Shown: positions 1 through 11,131 of the stretch, in pieces
How the letters are laid out: every line of letters starts with the position of its first letter
Position numbering within the stretch: the stretch's first letter is position 1
Origin: Orychophragmus violaceus
Lineage: Eukaryota > Streptophyta > Magnoliopsida > Brassicales > Brassicaceae
NCBI GenBank assembly: GCA_030180135.1
Contig: CM058238.1
Coordinates: forward strand, 89,288,619 to 89,352,618
Direction of reading: 5' to 3'
DNA length: 64,000 nucleotides
The notes under the pieces: generated by a model
The model's input: only the letters and a program-made list of their open reading frames with translations
Told to the model about the DNA's origin: nothing
Database searches by the model: none
Program-made: the position numbers and the translations under genes

Positions 1-86
1 CTGTTTCTCTGCAAGAACGGGAGTTGTTGTTGTCTCGCCCCTCTCACACTGCTCTTGGCCGGAATCCCAGATTCAAGAGAACCCAT
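1..86 (-). CDS. Start of a glycosyltransferase gene resembling At4g01210 (partial)
   Basis: The minus strand has an ATG at 84-86 followed by an uninterrupted frame to the window edge. It reads MGSLESGIPAKSSVRG, then ARQQQLPFLQRN, and carries on beyond base 1. From memory this N-terminus resembles the Arabidopsis At4g01210 protein, annotated as a family-1 glycosyltransferase. The neighbours on the far side of the transposon block resemble At4g01220, At4g01230 and At4g01240, so synteny supports the call. Only 28 full codons are visible: no catalytic domain can be seen and function is inferred only from the match and position. The fragment is short enough that chance similarity cannot be excluded without a search. 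Confidence 0.6.
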   Translation of the reverse strand, partial: MGSLESGIPAKSSVRGARQQQLPFLQRN

Positions 87-632
87 TTCAGTTTTTAAAG
101 CTGAGAAATTACATGCAACTCCGGCGAGATTACGAAATCTCAACCCCTCACCTAAGTATTCAGTCTATAAATCCCAGTAGATGCGACGAAATCTCAAAAA
201 CACATCCGACAGGAAAAAAATCCAGAAATCTGAATGAAAATCAATCACACAAGTCACGAAAGCACTCCAAGTGCGTGTCGGTTATTCAGTTGACGACGTG
301 AAGCATCAGCATCAGCAGCAGCGCACAGATGCGTAGATTCTTGTGAGCTTAGTAAAAGCAAGAAAGGAGAGAGAAAGACTTTTTGTCAATGGTCAGAATC
401 GAAGGAGACTGTAGAAGAGATATTTGTTTGTGAGAGAAATCTCTGAGAATTTTACAAATCAGATTTTGATTTTCGCTTCTTAGCTGCGCGGATTCGAAGG
501 GAGAGCAACAATCTTTGCTTCACTGTCTTTCTAATTTTACCCTTTTTATTTTTTTTTATTTTTTCTTTAATTTTGGTACGACTAAAAATTATGTTATCCC
601 CCATACTATCCTTTGACAAATATTACCTTCTT
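87..632 (-). promoter_or_regulatory. 5' leader and promoter of the glycosyltransferase gene
   Basis: No convincing coding frame is seen on either strand. The stretch lies directly upstream of the ATG at 86 and includes pyrimidine-rich tracts typical of plant leaders when read on the minus strand. A leader intron is possible but no splice pair could be fixed. Sequence at 540-632 is AT-rich and ends at the 15-bp duplication that marks the first retroposon insertion, so that insertion lies roughly 550 bp upstream of this start codon. Confidence 0.45.
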
Positions 633-706
633 ATGCTACACGCATAAGAATCTGACCCATTCTCTCTCTACGTCTAGAGAGAACTTTCTCTCTACCTCCT
701 TGTTCA

Positions 707-934
707 GGGTGCTCTGGTTGTAGCCCCACAGAAAGTTTGAATTTTGGGAGAAACCACACAAAACTTGAAACTTATGATATATCCCCATCGAGAAAGTATT
801 TATGTTTTGTTCCCCAAACAAAGTTTCATTCATGGTTTTTACCACACCGTCGTTAATTACTAACGATTTCCGTCTAATCGACCTTTAAACCGGTTTTCTA
901 TTAATTAAACCGATTGTCCAGATTAAAATCCCAT
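707..934 (+). repeat. MULE left terminal inverted repeat
   Basis: About 228 bp, nearly identical to the reverse complement of 5183-5410. Similarity stops after AAAATCCCAT. An open frame runs outward through both TIRs but is only a shadow of the repeat. TIRs of this class normally hold the transposase binding sites and the promoters of the inner genes. Confidence 0.93.
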
Positions 935-1335
935 TATTTTTTACTTTCACTAAATACAGGAAAAAAAAACCTTACGACAAACCCTAAATCACGATTCAGA
1001 TTGGTTGAAGGCAAAATTCAGAAAAGTTGAAGACAAAATCGCAAGGAATCGTTGTTGTGGCTTCAATACTCGACTCTAATGAGGTAAGCTCGAATCTGTT
1101 TTTCCGATTTGAACCTGTATTTGCGATTTTAACTTATTTTGAAGTGTGTTCTTCGTTTTTAAGAACTGAATTTCGACAATGATTTGCGAAGATGAGTGTA
1201 TGTTCTTCGTTTTCTTCTTGATTTTCGACAATTATCCACAGCTTAATCTCTCTTTATGCATCTTAATCTAAAAAACTGTTTGTTTTTTGCTCTTTTAGTG
1301 AAGAAATTCCATTAAGTGAGCTGCTGCAGACGACC

Positions 1336-3752
1336 ATGGATGAAGAGAGTGATCCAAGTGACCCAGACTTTGAGGACCAATGTGTAGAAGAAAGTGAGTC
1401 TCTAGATAGTCAATCTGAAGGTGAATTTGAGGAAGAAATTATGGATAAATTCCAGCTAGAGATCGAAGAAGCTGTGACGCAGTTTAGGGATGAAGCTGTG
1501 ATCCCGCATCATGTGATTCCTGAAAGCGATGATGAATCTGTTGTTCCTGTGAAAAGATCGAACCAGTCTTTAATGATAGCAGATGGAACCTTTCACCTAG
1601 GAAAATTCTTTGCTAGTAGTGTATCTGTAAAAGAGGCAGTGCTCAATCATGCTCTTAAAGAAGGCACAAACATCAAACAATACAGATGGGATGAGGATAA
1701 AATTGCTTTCAAATGTGGTGATGCTCCTTGTGCTTGGCGAGTATATGCTGCAGTTAACAAGAGAAAGGGAGCTTGGGAGATTAAAGTGTATGCTGGTAGT
1801 GATGGAATTCCTGGAAAGCATTCTTGTAAGCCGAATGGTACATGTAAGATTTTGAAAGATCCTGTTATTGCACGCTTGTTCTTAGACAAGGTCAGAGAAG
1901 ACCCAGATGCTTGGAAGCCAAAGAAGATTCGAGATCATATCATTGATCAATGGAGCATTTTCCCAACTCCAAACCAGTGCGCAGAAGCAAGGAGGAAATG
2001 TCTAAGGTGGGTAAAGGCAGAATATGAAGATCAATTTGCCCACATTCGAGGATATTGTGACGAAATCTTGGAAACAAACCAGGGATCAACTGTGGCAATT
2101 GAAACTGTTCCCGGACCTGATGGTGATGACGTTTTTGACCGTTTCTATGTGTGCTTTGAAGCTCTTAAGAAATCTTGGAAGAAGACGTGTCGTCCACTCA
2201 TAGGAGTTGATGGCACTTTTCTAAAAGGAAATATGAAAGGACAGCTGCTAGTTGCGATCAGAAGAGATAATTGTAACAAAATGTACCCTATAGCATGGGG
2301 AATTGTTGGAGTTGAGGACGAGCTGAACTGGATTTGGTTCATCAGAATGTTGAAGTTCGATCTAGATCTAGGCGAAGGTGAAGGAATCGTCATAATGTCT
2401 GATAGGCAAAAGGGACTTTGTAATGCTGTGCACAAAGAGATTCCAAAGGCCGAGCATAGGAAATGTGTTCATCACATCTACGGTAACGTGAAGGGTACCA
2501 TGAAGTGTACTCACAGCAGAAAAATTGAGCTAAAGAAGATAATATGGTGTTTGGCTTGGAGTTACAACAAGACACAGTATGCCAAACACCTAAAAAGGCT
2601 TCAAGACTTTGATTTGGACGTCTACAATGAAGTGATGAAGAGAGAACCAGAGACTTGGTGCTTAGCGTATTACAAAAATGAGAAGAAATGTCTTGATGAT
2701 GTTGAGAATAACACGGTGGAATCTTTTAACAACAGCATTGTCAAAGCAAGAGAGAAGCTAGTGATGCCAATGTTGGAGACAATTCGGAGACTTGCGATGG
2801 TGCGTATAGAGAGAATAAGTGCCGAGGCAAATAGACACTTGGAGAAACACACACCTTATGTGACTGAATTTTTGGAAGAAGAAAAGAAAGAGGCGAAGAA
2901 AAGCATTGTGCATGCAGCAGGATTGGGGAAGTATGAGGTTAGGCTTGGTTATGATCAAGAGATTGTCAACTTGAGAGACAAGACATGTTCTTGTTGCAAG
3001 TGGGATATATGTGGAATTCCTTGTGAGCATGCTTATGGAGTAATCTTGAATTTGAATCTCAAAGTGGATGACTATGTGTCTGATTGGTTCCTAACTAGCC
3101 GTTGGAGAGACACCTATGCTGAGAAAATTAATCCAATAAGAGGACCTGGTTATTGGGCTACTGGTGACATTTCTTTGGTTGCTATTGATCCGGATAGGGC
3201 AAAGAAGAGTAAAAAGGAGAAAAGAAAGAAAGGCAAAAACGAGTCTCCAAGCAAAAAGAAGGGTAAGAGACAATTGGATAACTCAGAGACAGGATTTGGT
3301 GTCGAGTCAGAAGCTGGTGGTTCAGAGACTGTGAAGAAAAAGAGGGTAATGCATTGTTCTAATTGCCAAGGAGCTGGTCACAATTCTCGTACTTGCCCAA
3401 AAAGAAAAGAGAAACAGGTTTGTCTTTGCTTTTACATTGTTGTTTTTAATTTTAGTGTGCTTGTAAGTGTTCATTTTTGTGTGCTTGTTTGTTTGCGTGA
3501 ATTTGGAGCTCTCTGCCTGTTTCATTGGTATATATACTGAACAATCTAGCTGATGCAGTATGTGAATTTAGACTGATTCATGTTAAGATTTATGCCATCT
3601 GAATATTCTGTGCAGTAATGTATTCTTCTAGAACAGAACAATATTATGTACTACGATTATTACTGAGATTATTGTCTACTGTTTCTTGCTTGTAGTTGCA
3701 GGTGGATGGTGAAGCTTCAACACAACCCATGTCACAAGTAGATGATGCCTAG
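1336..3752 (+). CDS. MuDR-type MULE transposase (two coding exons)
   Basis: The long exon 1336-3417 encodes an acidic N-terminus, a MuDR DNA-binding region (about residues 85-170), the MULE catalytic core, a SWIM zinc finger and a CCHC knuckle. DDE residues fit D292 (GVDGTFLKG), D356 (MSDRQKGL) and E462 (NNTVESFNN). SWIM is C551-x-C553-x9-C563-x-H565; the knuckle is C674-x2-C677-x4-H682-x4-C687. The frame stays open into 3418-3540, but a GT donor at 3418 and an AG acceptor ending at 3701 join in phase 0 to a 16-codon exon (3702-3752) ending TAG, which I prefer to the read-through C-terminus. A leader intron (donor near 1084, acceptor ending 1300) is plausible. It excises and reinserts the element in the nucleus. 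No disabling mutation is seen. Confidence 0.93.
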
Positions 3753-4468
3753 AAGAATTTAGCTATAGTAGGCTTTATTTTGTTTTTTTGTTCAGGTTTT
3801 TGTACTTCCTATCAACTATGTATGCTTGTTTAAAATTCGGCAAGACTGTTAAATTTTGTGTTCACAGTCGAGTGTGGCTTTGAATCTATACAATGAGTCT
3901 CCATATTGTCTGTGATCTTTTTCTTTTCTTATCTACTACTCTGTTTTCCCCAACAATATCAACTTACGATTCTTGTTATCTTAGGAAAACTACCATTGGT
4001 TATAAGAAAATATAAACACATTAAGACAATATAACATACACAATCATCATACGTGAGTGGCATTCAAAAGCCAAAGAACCACGTCAATGATTTTAAAAGC
4101 AAAGAAGGTGGTGGAGAATAGAGAGAGCGTCACAGTGCAAGTATTTAACAATTGTGGCTTTGAAAATTGCAGAAAATTGCAGAAAATTCTTATGTATCCA
4201 TCTGTTTACAGTGCAAGTATTTAACAATTCAAAGGTCTCACGTACATCCAAAATCATCTCATGTAGGTTAAGCAAAAGATCTTCCGACTGTGAACAAGTA
4301 CACAATGTTCGTTAACAACACTTCATAGTTGATGCAATACAAGCAATAATGATAATGGGGGATAAGACAATGTCTGAATTTTTCATTCACCATTCCAGTA
4401 CAAACACTAAAACACGACAAGAAGACACCAAATTATCTAAAGCCTTACCTAAAACCTTGCCTAAAATC
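3753..4468. other. MULE intergenic region between convergent genes
   Basis: About 700 bp with no credible gene. It should hold the two 3' UTRs and polyadenylation sites. A 21-bp direct repeat starting CAGTGCAAGTATTTAACAA lies at 4133-4153 and 4209-4229, with a local GAAAATTGCA tandem between the copies. Confidence 0.6.
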
Positions 4469-5065
4469 TTACTCAAATAGTTTGCTACCACCAATGATGA
4501 GGATTAAACCAATGACAACAAGAACACTCATTGTCTTCCAAAGATTCCACTTCGCATCCGACACTGCCATCTCAATCCTCTCACTGATCCTCCCTTCTAA
4601 ATCCAATTCCATTTTCTCAAACATTTTCTTCTCAAGCTCCATGCTCTCCTCCATGATTATCTTCATCTCCTTAACTTCTTCTTCAACTTTCTTAGCTTTA
4701 GCATCCACCAACCTTATCTCGTTTAGCAAAGACTCGTCCACCCATTGGAAAATATGATCATCGCCCTCTAACTACAATACACAAAGCAAAACAGTGACTC
4801 AAATGGTTTAACGAAACACAGATTTCAAGGCTAAAATTGAAGAGAAACACATCAATATATGATTTTTTACCCTTTGTTCCGCAGCATATGCACACCTGTA
4901 GAACCTTCTGAATGGGTTTGTATCTTTTCTCGAAACTAATATGCGGATAGACCGCCCACACCAACAAGTCGTCGGAACCGCTCCTGAACTTCCTTTACAC
5001 TTTTGAGAAGACGAGCTACTCGAACCTGAAGATAAATTTTTCATGTCTGAATCTTGTGGACACAA
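4469..5065 (-). CDS. GRF zinc-finger, coiled-coil, tail-anchored protein carried by the MULE
   Basis: Two minus-strand exons, 5065-4871 and 4765-4469, join in phase 0 (donor GT at 4870, acceptor AG just before 4765) to give about 163 residues. Order: a Ser-rich N-terminus; a GRF-type zinc finger beginning CWCG near residue 34 and ending FRRFYRC near residue 58; a charged coiled coil from DAKAKKVEEEVKEMK onward; and a C-terminal hydrophobic segment (SVLVVIGLILIIGG) like a tail anchor. Such GRF/coiled-coil proteins are common and uncharacterised in Brassicaceae. Its position inside the TIRs, convergent with the transposase, recalls mudrB of maize MuDR, but no homology is claimed. The start could be M1 or M8. 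Function is unknown. Confidence 0.8.
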
Positions 5066-5182
5066 TTAAACAACCCTAAATCGAAGGATTTTTTGATTTA
5101 GAACCCTAAATCGACAAAAATTGTAAAATTGGGGAAAAACCTTCAAGAACGAAGAAGAAAGAGATGTGTCGTGTTTTTTTTT

Positions 5183-5410
5183 ATGGGATTTTAATCTGGA
5201 CAATCGGTTTAATTAATAGAAAACCGGTTTAAAGGTCGATTAGACGGAAATCGTTAGTAATTAACGACGGTGTGGTAAAAACCATGAATGAAACTTTGTT
5301 TGGGGAACAAAACATAAATACTTTCTCGATGGGGATATATCATAAGTTTCAAGTTTTGTGTGGTTTCTCCCAAAATTCAAACTTTCTGTGGGGCTACAAC
5401 CAGAGCACCC
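5183..5410 (-). repeat. MULE right terminal inverted repeat
   Basis: Partner of the left TIR. It begins ATGGGATTTTAATCTGG on the plus strand and ends at the 9-bp TSD. The minus-strand zinc-finger gene starts about 120 bp inside it, so this TIR is the likely promoter for that gene. Confidence 0.93.
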
Positions 5411-5755
5411 CCTTGTTCACCATTTCCATCTTTTACAGGGAGCAGAGAGCTTCGATTATGTGGTCCTTTTTTGGTGTTTATAGCTGGGGTTTTTTTTCTG
5501 ATTTTTCTCTCGTTTCATCTCTCTATCTAGGAGTGAAATCTTTTTTTTCCCAAGGTTTAGTTTTATGTCGCCGCTTTGTTTGGCATAATAAATCCAGACC
5601 TTATGTCTGGTTGTTCTCCCGGATTTGTTCCGGATTTCTCTTCCGATTGATTCACCTAATCATGTCTTTTCATTTTCAATTCTTATGGATCTGGTTTTGT
5701 CAATCGGTTTGTTGCCTCAGGTGAGGCTTTATAGATCTCGTTTTCGCCTCTTACT

Positions 5756-6122
5756 TGTTAGAATTCAAAAGAATAAATAAGAGATTTGAGGATTTAATCA
5801 CAAGGACATAAGAGAAAAAGATTGGAGAGAGATTAAGAGAATAAGAACAAGAGAGAGAGAGAGATTAGAGAGAGAATAAGTCTCCTTAGATTTAAAATTC
5901 AAAATCAGAAGTTACAATATAAACAAAGAGCCATTAGACTATTTTGGCTTACAAGAGAAGCTAATCCAAAATATCTTAAGTGACAAGACTGGTTTTACTG
6001 TTCATCCGTGGATACTTTTCACAGCGGATACTGTCCACAGATGCTTCCTGTCCAGCTGGTTACTCTCAGAGCTCTTTAAGCTATCCACCTCTGTTCATTG
6101 TAATTTCATCTCATGATCAATA
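5756..6122 (-). repeat. Copia-A 3' LTR
   Basis: 367 bp copy next to the polypurine tract, which on the plus strand reads CTCCCCCTCAAG immediately after 6122. Confidence 0.9.
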
Positions 6123-6274
6123 CTCCCCCTCAAGCTTAGACTTTGGAATCACCCTAAAGGCTAAGCTTGGAATGATCATGGCAACACCTCATTAAAAACC
6201 TTGATGTGGAAAACCACTTGGGACAAAACCACATCAAGGGAAAAAGAGTATGCTACACATGAATCAGGAGAGTT

Positions 6275-7239
6275 CTAATCATGAATGGATACAAGTCCTA
6301 GCTTGCTAAAGATGTGATCGCAAACCTTGAGACTTGCAGCTTTGGTGAAGATGTCTGCTAACTGATCTTCACTTCTTGTATAGCAGGGTAAGACAGTTCC
6401 ATCTTCAATCTTTTCCCTGACCTTGTGACAATCAATCTCTATGTGTTTAGTCCTTTCATGGAACACCGAGTTTGTGGCTATATGGATTGCAGCCTGATTG
6501 TCACAATGGAAGGTAATGGGACTTGATTGCTTAATGCCAAAGTCTTTAAGGAGAGCCTTCAGCCATGTCAGCTCGTTTGTGAGCTTCCTCATTGCTCTAT
6601 ACTCAGCTTCAGCACTTGAGCAGGAAACAACCTTCTGCTTCTTGGTCTTCCAAGTCACTAAGTTTCCTCCAATAAAGGTGCAATAACCGGTTGTGGATCT
6701 CCTATCACTCTTATCACCAGCCCAATCTGCATCACAATACCCGACAATCTCAGTGTTGTCATTCTTACCCATCCAAATGCCTTGTCCTTGAGAGCCCTTG
6801 AGATATCTGAGTATCCTTTCTATCATGCTCCAGTGGTGGACAGTAGGTGTTTGCATATGTTGGCTGACTTGATTCACAGCAAAACATAGGTCTGGTCTAG
6901 TGAGAGTAAGGTAGATGAGCTTACCAACCATTCTCCTGTATAGAGACACATCCTTGAACATCTCATAGTCTGATTTCTCCCCCTTTCTATTGACCTGGTA
7001 ACCATCTTCAAGAGGAGTTTTAGCTATTTTGCTCTCTTGCATTCATGTTTCTGTCAACAAGTCTTTCACATACTTTCTTTGGGACAGGAACAGACCATCT
7101 TGAAATCTGCACACTTCAATTCCCAAGAAGTATTTCAACTCACCGAGGTCTTTGATGTCAAATGAACTTTTGAGGAATGCTTTGGTGGATTGGATCCCTG
7201 ATTTGTCACTGCCCGTAATGATCAGATCATCCACATATA
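6275..7239 (-). pseudogene. Copia-A reverse transcriptase C-terminus and RNase H
   Basis: The frame resumes with IYVDDLIITGSDK on the far side of Copia-B and continues through KYFLGIEV. A TGA near 7043 interrupts it (LLTET stop), after which the same frame continues as MQESKIAKTPLEDGYQ, so this is a second nonsense mutation. RNase H follows (GYCDADWAGDKSDRRSTTGY, SSAEAEYRAM) and ends normally before the 3' LTR. Confidence 0.9.
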
Positions 7240-7975
7240 TGTTGGGAATCCGAGCCAATTCTACCGTATTCAGAATGCTCACGAGTTCCCGATAGCCTAG
7301 GCTCTAGGGTCTAGTTAATTGAATCTGGATCTCACCTCGTGATTACCTGGTGTTTGGCAGCGGAAGATTGATCAGGTAGCACGAGATCTATTGCGCCTCA
7401 GATGCTGCGCCTCTACTGTTCAGTCCACACGCACACAAGCTGGAATCCGCCGGGATGCTAGGACCGGTGCTCGGATCTCCCTGGGACTTTAGTTTCTTGA
7501 GGTTCTGTGTTTTCTCTCTGAGAAAAAACAGTCTGGGCGGCGCTCAAGTCTATCTGGTCGAAATTACATAAAACGAGTTTATATATTGACCTCGCGGTGA
7601 ACCGAAACATCAGTCTCGGTTTCGCCCTTGTGTCGACCGACACACTTAGTGGTGTCGATCGACACACGCCCTGTATCGACCGATGCACCCAATGGTGTCG
7701 ATCGATACACCTCTTAGAAACTCAATTCGATGCGTATCTAATACACATCGATCAGACCATATACCAATGATCTATCCCATGCAGAGTATATCCAACTTGC
7801 TTAGGTGTGTGACCCTGTAGGTTCACACGATACTGGAAATGAGTTACAACTCATTTGTCATAAGCGGTTTCTAGCAAAACATTATGACTACCCAGTATCA
7901 CATGAATTGTCCGATCTCGACAATACAACTATCTTTAGAGTGAGTACAATGTGATTTCAGGACATAATCCCAACA
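7240..7975 (-). repeat. Copia-B 3' LTR
   Basis: 736 bp. It includes a row of four palindromic units at 7630-7710 with core spacings of 22, 21 and 22 bp. The purine tract of the element adjoins at 7976 (plus strand ATCTCCCACTTG). Confidence 0.92.
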
Positions 7976-10900
7976 ATCTCCCACTTGTACTGGAATCATC
8001 TATTCCTACAATCCCTTCGTCTCTATATCTCGATATGGCATAAGGCAAGAGACTGTGTCATCCTTATTATAGCCAACATCATGTTCATCGAATTCCTGAT
8101 CTATACTGATTAAAACAAACGACTGACAATCACCTCGTTTGAGCACGGCCATGCATTTTCTCAGTATCAAATCTTCGATGGGCCCTGAGATATTTATCTC
8201 CCGTTTTCTAGGAGGGACAAATCCCATCTTGTTCCATCCCTGTTTCTACACATACTTCATGATACGCACAAGCAATGCCGTTATAGCCGCCAGTTACGGA
8301 ACGACGTTTGACAAGGTCAACACGCACCAATTCATATGCTAGAAAGCATGATGAACTCAGGTCTAAGGACTATACTCTATAGTCGTAATGAGAACCTCCC
8401 ATGACACTGATGTAACTATCCTGTGGAGTTCTCATTAAGCGGGTCATGTCCAATCATAAGTTCACCAACATACATCTATGTGACTGACTGTGATAATCAT
8501 ATCATTGACTTCATGAAACTTAGTCCAACAGTCACCTCACATACTAGTCTGCGCGGTTGTTAGTGTCCCATTTTAACAACCTTGACTAGGGACAATCATA
8601 ATTTATGTCATCTTTTACTTATAGGGTTTCATGATCAAGTCTTCAACTTGATGACCTATAAGATGACCATAAAGTACTTTGGGACCATTATTTAATTATC
8701 CAATAATTAAATAATACTGATGTCAGTTTTAACTTACACAAACACTGCCAAAGCATGTATATGTTAAGTTTACAACATAACTAAAATAACTCCCACTAGA
8801 ATCAAGATCATCTTATCAGATATCTTATACCTACAGCAACAGAATAAATTCCGTGCTTAGGTTGTGGGAGAGAGTGCGGTGCTATTGCTTGAAATAATTT
8901 CAACAAATTACACCGCCATTCAGATAAAAGCACTATTATACGGTCTACTGCTTGGAGCCTTTCCAACAGTTAGCACCGCTATTCAGGCAAAGGGACATAA
9001 CCAGGTGGGAACCGGGAATCGTCTTTGTCCGACTAACTACTTTCAACTGGTTCGTCACTTTATCAGTTCACCACGAACCTATCCTTAGTGTTTCTCAACA
9101 CTTGGGATATTTCTGGTAACTATTCAGTGACTATTACCAGAGTACATTGGTATTTTCTCGTCATACTTTATGCTTAAGCTGCATCTAGACGAGCACAAAA
9201 TATGGCATTCATGATGGATTCTATTGCATCAGCATAAGTAATCACACTCATTAATACTAGTTCAGACAGTGTTCAAAACACTTCTTCTTGCTAATATCGT
9301 TACTAGCTCAGCCAGTGTCCAAGACACTGCATCTCGCTTGGATAATTGCCATAAGACCTTTGGTATGAAGCCATTCTTGGAATCAAGCACATTTGAACTG
9401 TCCAATACCTTATGAACATAAGGATTTTGACACGATCCAATTAGCCTACTTAATCTATGTCAATAGATTCTTATTCCAAGAATTCACTCGGCTACTCCCA
9501 AGTCTTTTTGTTTAAATTTGACTTCTGACCTAAATCTTGACAAGACTTTAGTGTCGGAACGTCGTTTGTGAGATTCAAGTATGTTATCTACATACTGTGT
9601 GAGAATTGCCATTACGCTCCCACTAGTCTCCTTGTAAACGCATGGTTTCTTTTTCTTTCTGATCAAGTCAAAACCTTTGACCAATCTGTCAGAATGTTGA
9701 TTCCAACTCCAAGATGTTCGCTTCAATCCAGAAATGAATCGGTGAAGCTAACATGCATACCCAGCCAATTTTCGGAGTTGGGCCTCACCATCGCTTCTTC
9801 GAATTTCGCATGTTCGTCACTTTTCAATGATCAGCAGATCACGAAAATAGGTTACGAGATATCACTCTCGAGTTAGTGACGGATCCTTTCGGATCTGCGA
9901 ATTTCAGGCTTCACAGGTGTAGATCCTACAACACTTTGCAGATCTCACCGCTGCTCTCCCTCAACAGGTTGAGCAGCCTCCTGTGTTTATCGAATTTCTT
10001 CGATGTGTACTTTTACTCCCACTGTTCCTTTTGAAAGTATGATCTTTCTTAAAAGACACAGTTCTGGGCAATAAAAGTACTAAGCCTTGGTTTCCTTAGG
10101 ACAACCAGCGATGTGGAACTCATCATATGTGGGTTCAAGTTTGTTTGTTGACTACTGTCTTACACAAACCTTGCAATCCCAATTAATCAGAAAAACAAAT
10201 TTGGAAATCACCCAGTCCACATCCAATGTGATGTTTTTCACTGATTCTGATTGAAACCTTTTAGCGTAAACATAGACATTTCAGAACGTATTCTTAAATG
10301 GTTATGGAAGATTCATGTGACTCATCATTAATCGAATCATATCACATAAGATCTGATTCATTCTTTCAGATGATCACCCAATTCTTGACTCTAGTATTTT
10401 CCTCCGCGATTCAATCGAGGATCTCAATACTTCTGTCAGATTGGTTCTACACTTCATCTTGGAACTCCCTTAAGGGATTCTAGCTTGTGTCTCATCAAAT
10501 GAACACAGCCATGCTTATTGAATCCATCAATAATGTAATGAAGTACAGAATATTTCCTTTGACAATAATGCTAGTTGGGCCGCATACATCAGTATGTGTA
10601 GGGCCCAATAAGCCTCTGACCCGTTTCCTTTTAGCTCTGCTAAATGGGCCTTAGTCATTTGGTCCAGCAAGCAGGATTCATGTCTCAATTGATTTACAAT
10701 CAAATGAGTCCAAAACCTATGGATTTACTGAATCCGCTTCACTCTCGTGGTTAAATGACTATACCAAAGAAAATCGAGTTTGAGTCATCAGACTTAAACC
10801 TTTAGTATTTGTGTTATATTTAACTTCTGCTGGTTTAAGATATAAAACCCATTCTAAACGGGGTGCTACAATTAAATATTTCATCAAGATCAAAGGACAA

Positions 10901-11131
10901 AACTTGTCTTTTATCAAAATGAAAAACATTCAAATTCTTTATAAGAAAATGAAAGACATTTCTGCACAAGGCAGATACATAGTAGCAATTACTCAATTTC
11001 TAAAACCAAGTATGAAAGGCTCCTACAAGCGGGAATCTCTACGGCTTATGCAGCAACCATTGCTCCATCCAGACACGCAGATCCACTTGTCCTTTCTTCA
11101 ACGTTCTACTGTCGCTTAGGTCCTGCATATT
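7976..11131 (-). pseudogene. Copia-B pol remnants
   Basis: Minus-strand pieces of Copia pol are recognisable but broken by indels and stops. Reverse-transcriptase fragments lie at 9484-9726 (KKPCVYKETSGS, then TQYVDNIL in place of YVDDIL). RNase H-like sequence lies around 8840-9000, where the plus strand parallels the Copia-C stretch near 39490-39530. Integrase-derived stretches lie around 10300-10720. No domain is intact. Bases 8000-8800 match the 3' non-coding zone upstream of the purine tract that Copia-D also has at 51270-52090. Confidence 0.85.

Larger units (their letters stand above)
707..5410 (+). mobile_element. Complete Mutator-like element (MULE) with 228-bp TIRs
   Basis: The element starts GGGTGCTCTGG at 707 and ends with the reverse complement at 5410. 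It is flanked by the 9-bp duplication CCTTGTTCA (698-706 and 5411-5419), the usual Mutator TSD length. It is 4.7 kb long and holds two convergent genes: a transposase on the plus strand (1336-3752) and a GRF zinc-finger protein on the minus strand (4469-5065). Both TIRs, the TSD and the transposase catalytic residues are intact by eye, so it could be autonomous. A 21-bp direct repeat (4133-4153 and 4209-4229) lies between the genes. It sits inside the 5' part of the Sadhu-like retroposon. Confidence 0.95.

Noticed and set aside
633..647. Possible hairpin promoter element ATGCTACACGCATAA
   Set aside because: Explained as the target-site duplication, since the same 15-mer follows the A tail at 18649.
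5272..5724. A 150-codon frame starting MVKTMNETLF
   Set aside because: Its first third is the MULE inverted repeat (same peptide inverted at 636-845), and the rest reads into the split retroposon across the TSD, so it is chance.
7630..7710. CRISPR-like array: short repeats at a regular spacing of about 21 bp
   Set aside because: Units are palindromes inside LTRs of plant retrotransposons, spacers are only 5-8 bp, and no cas genes exist. The genome is eukaryotic.
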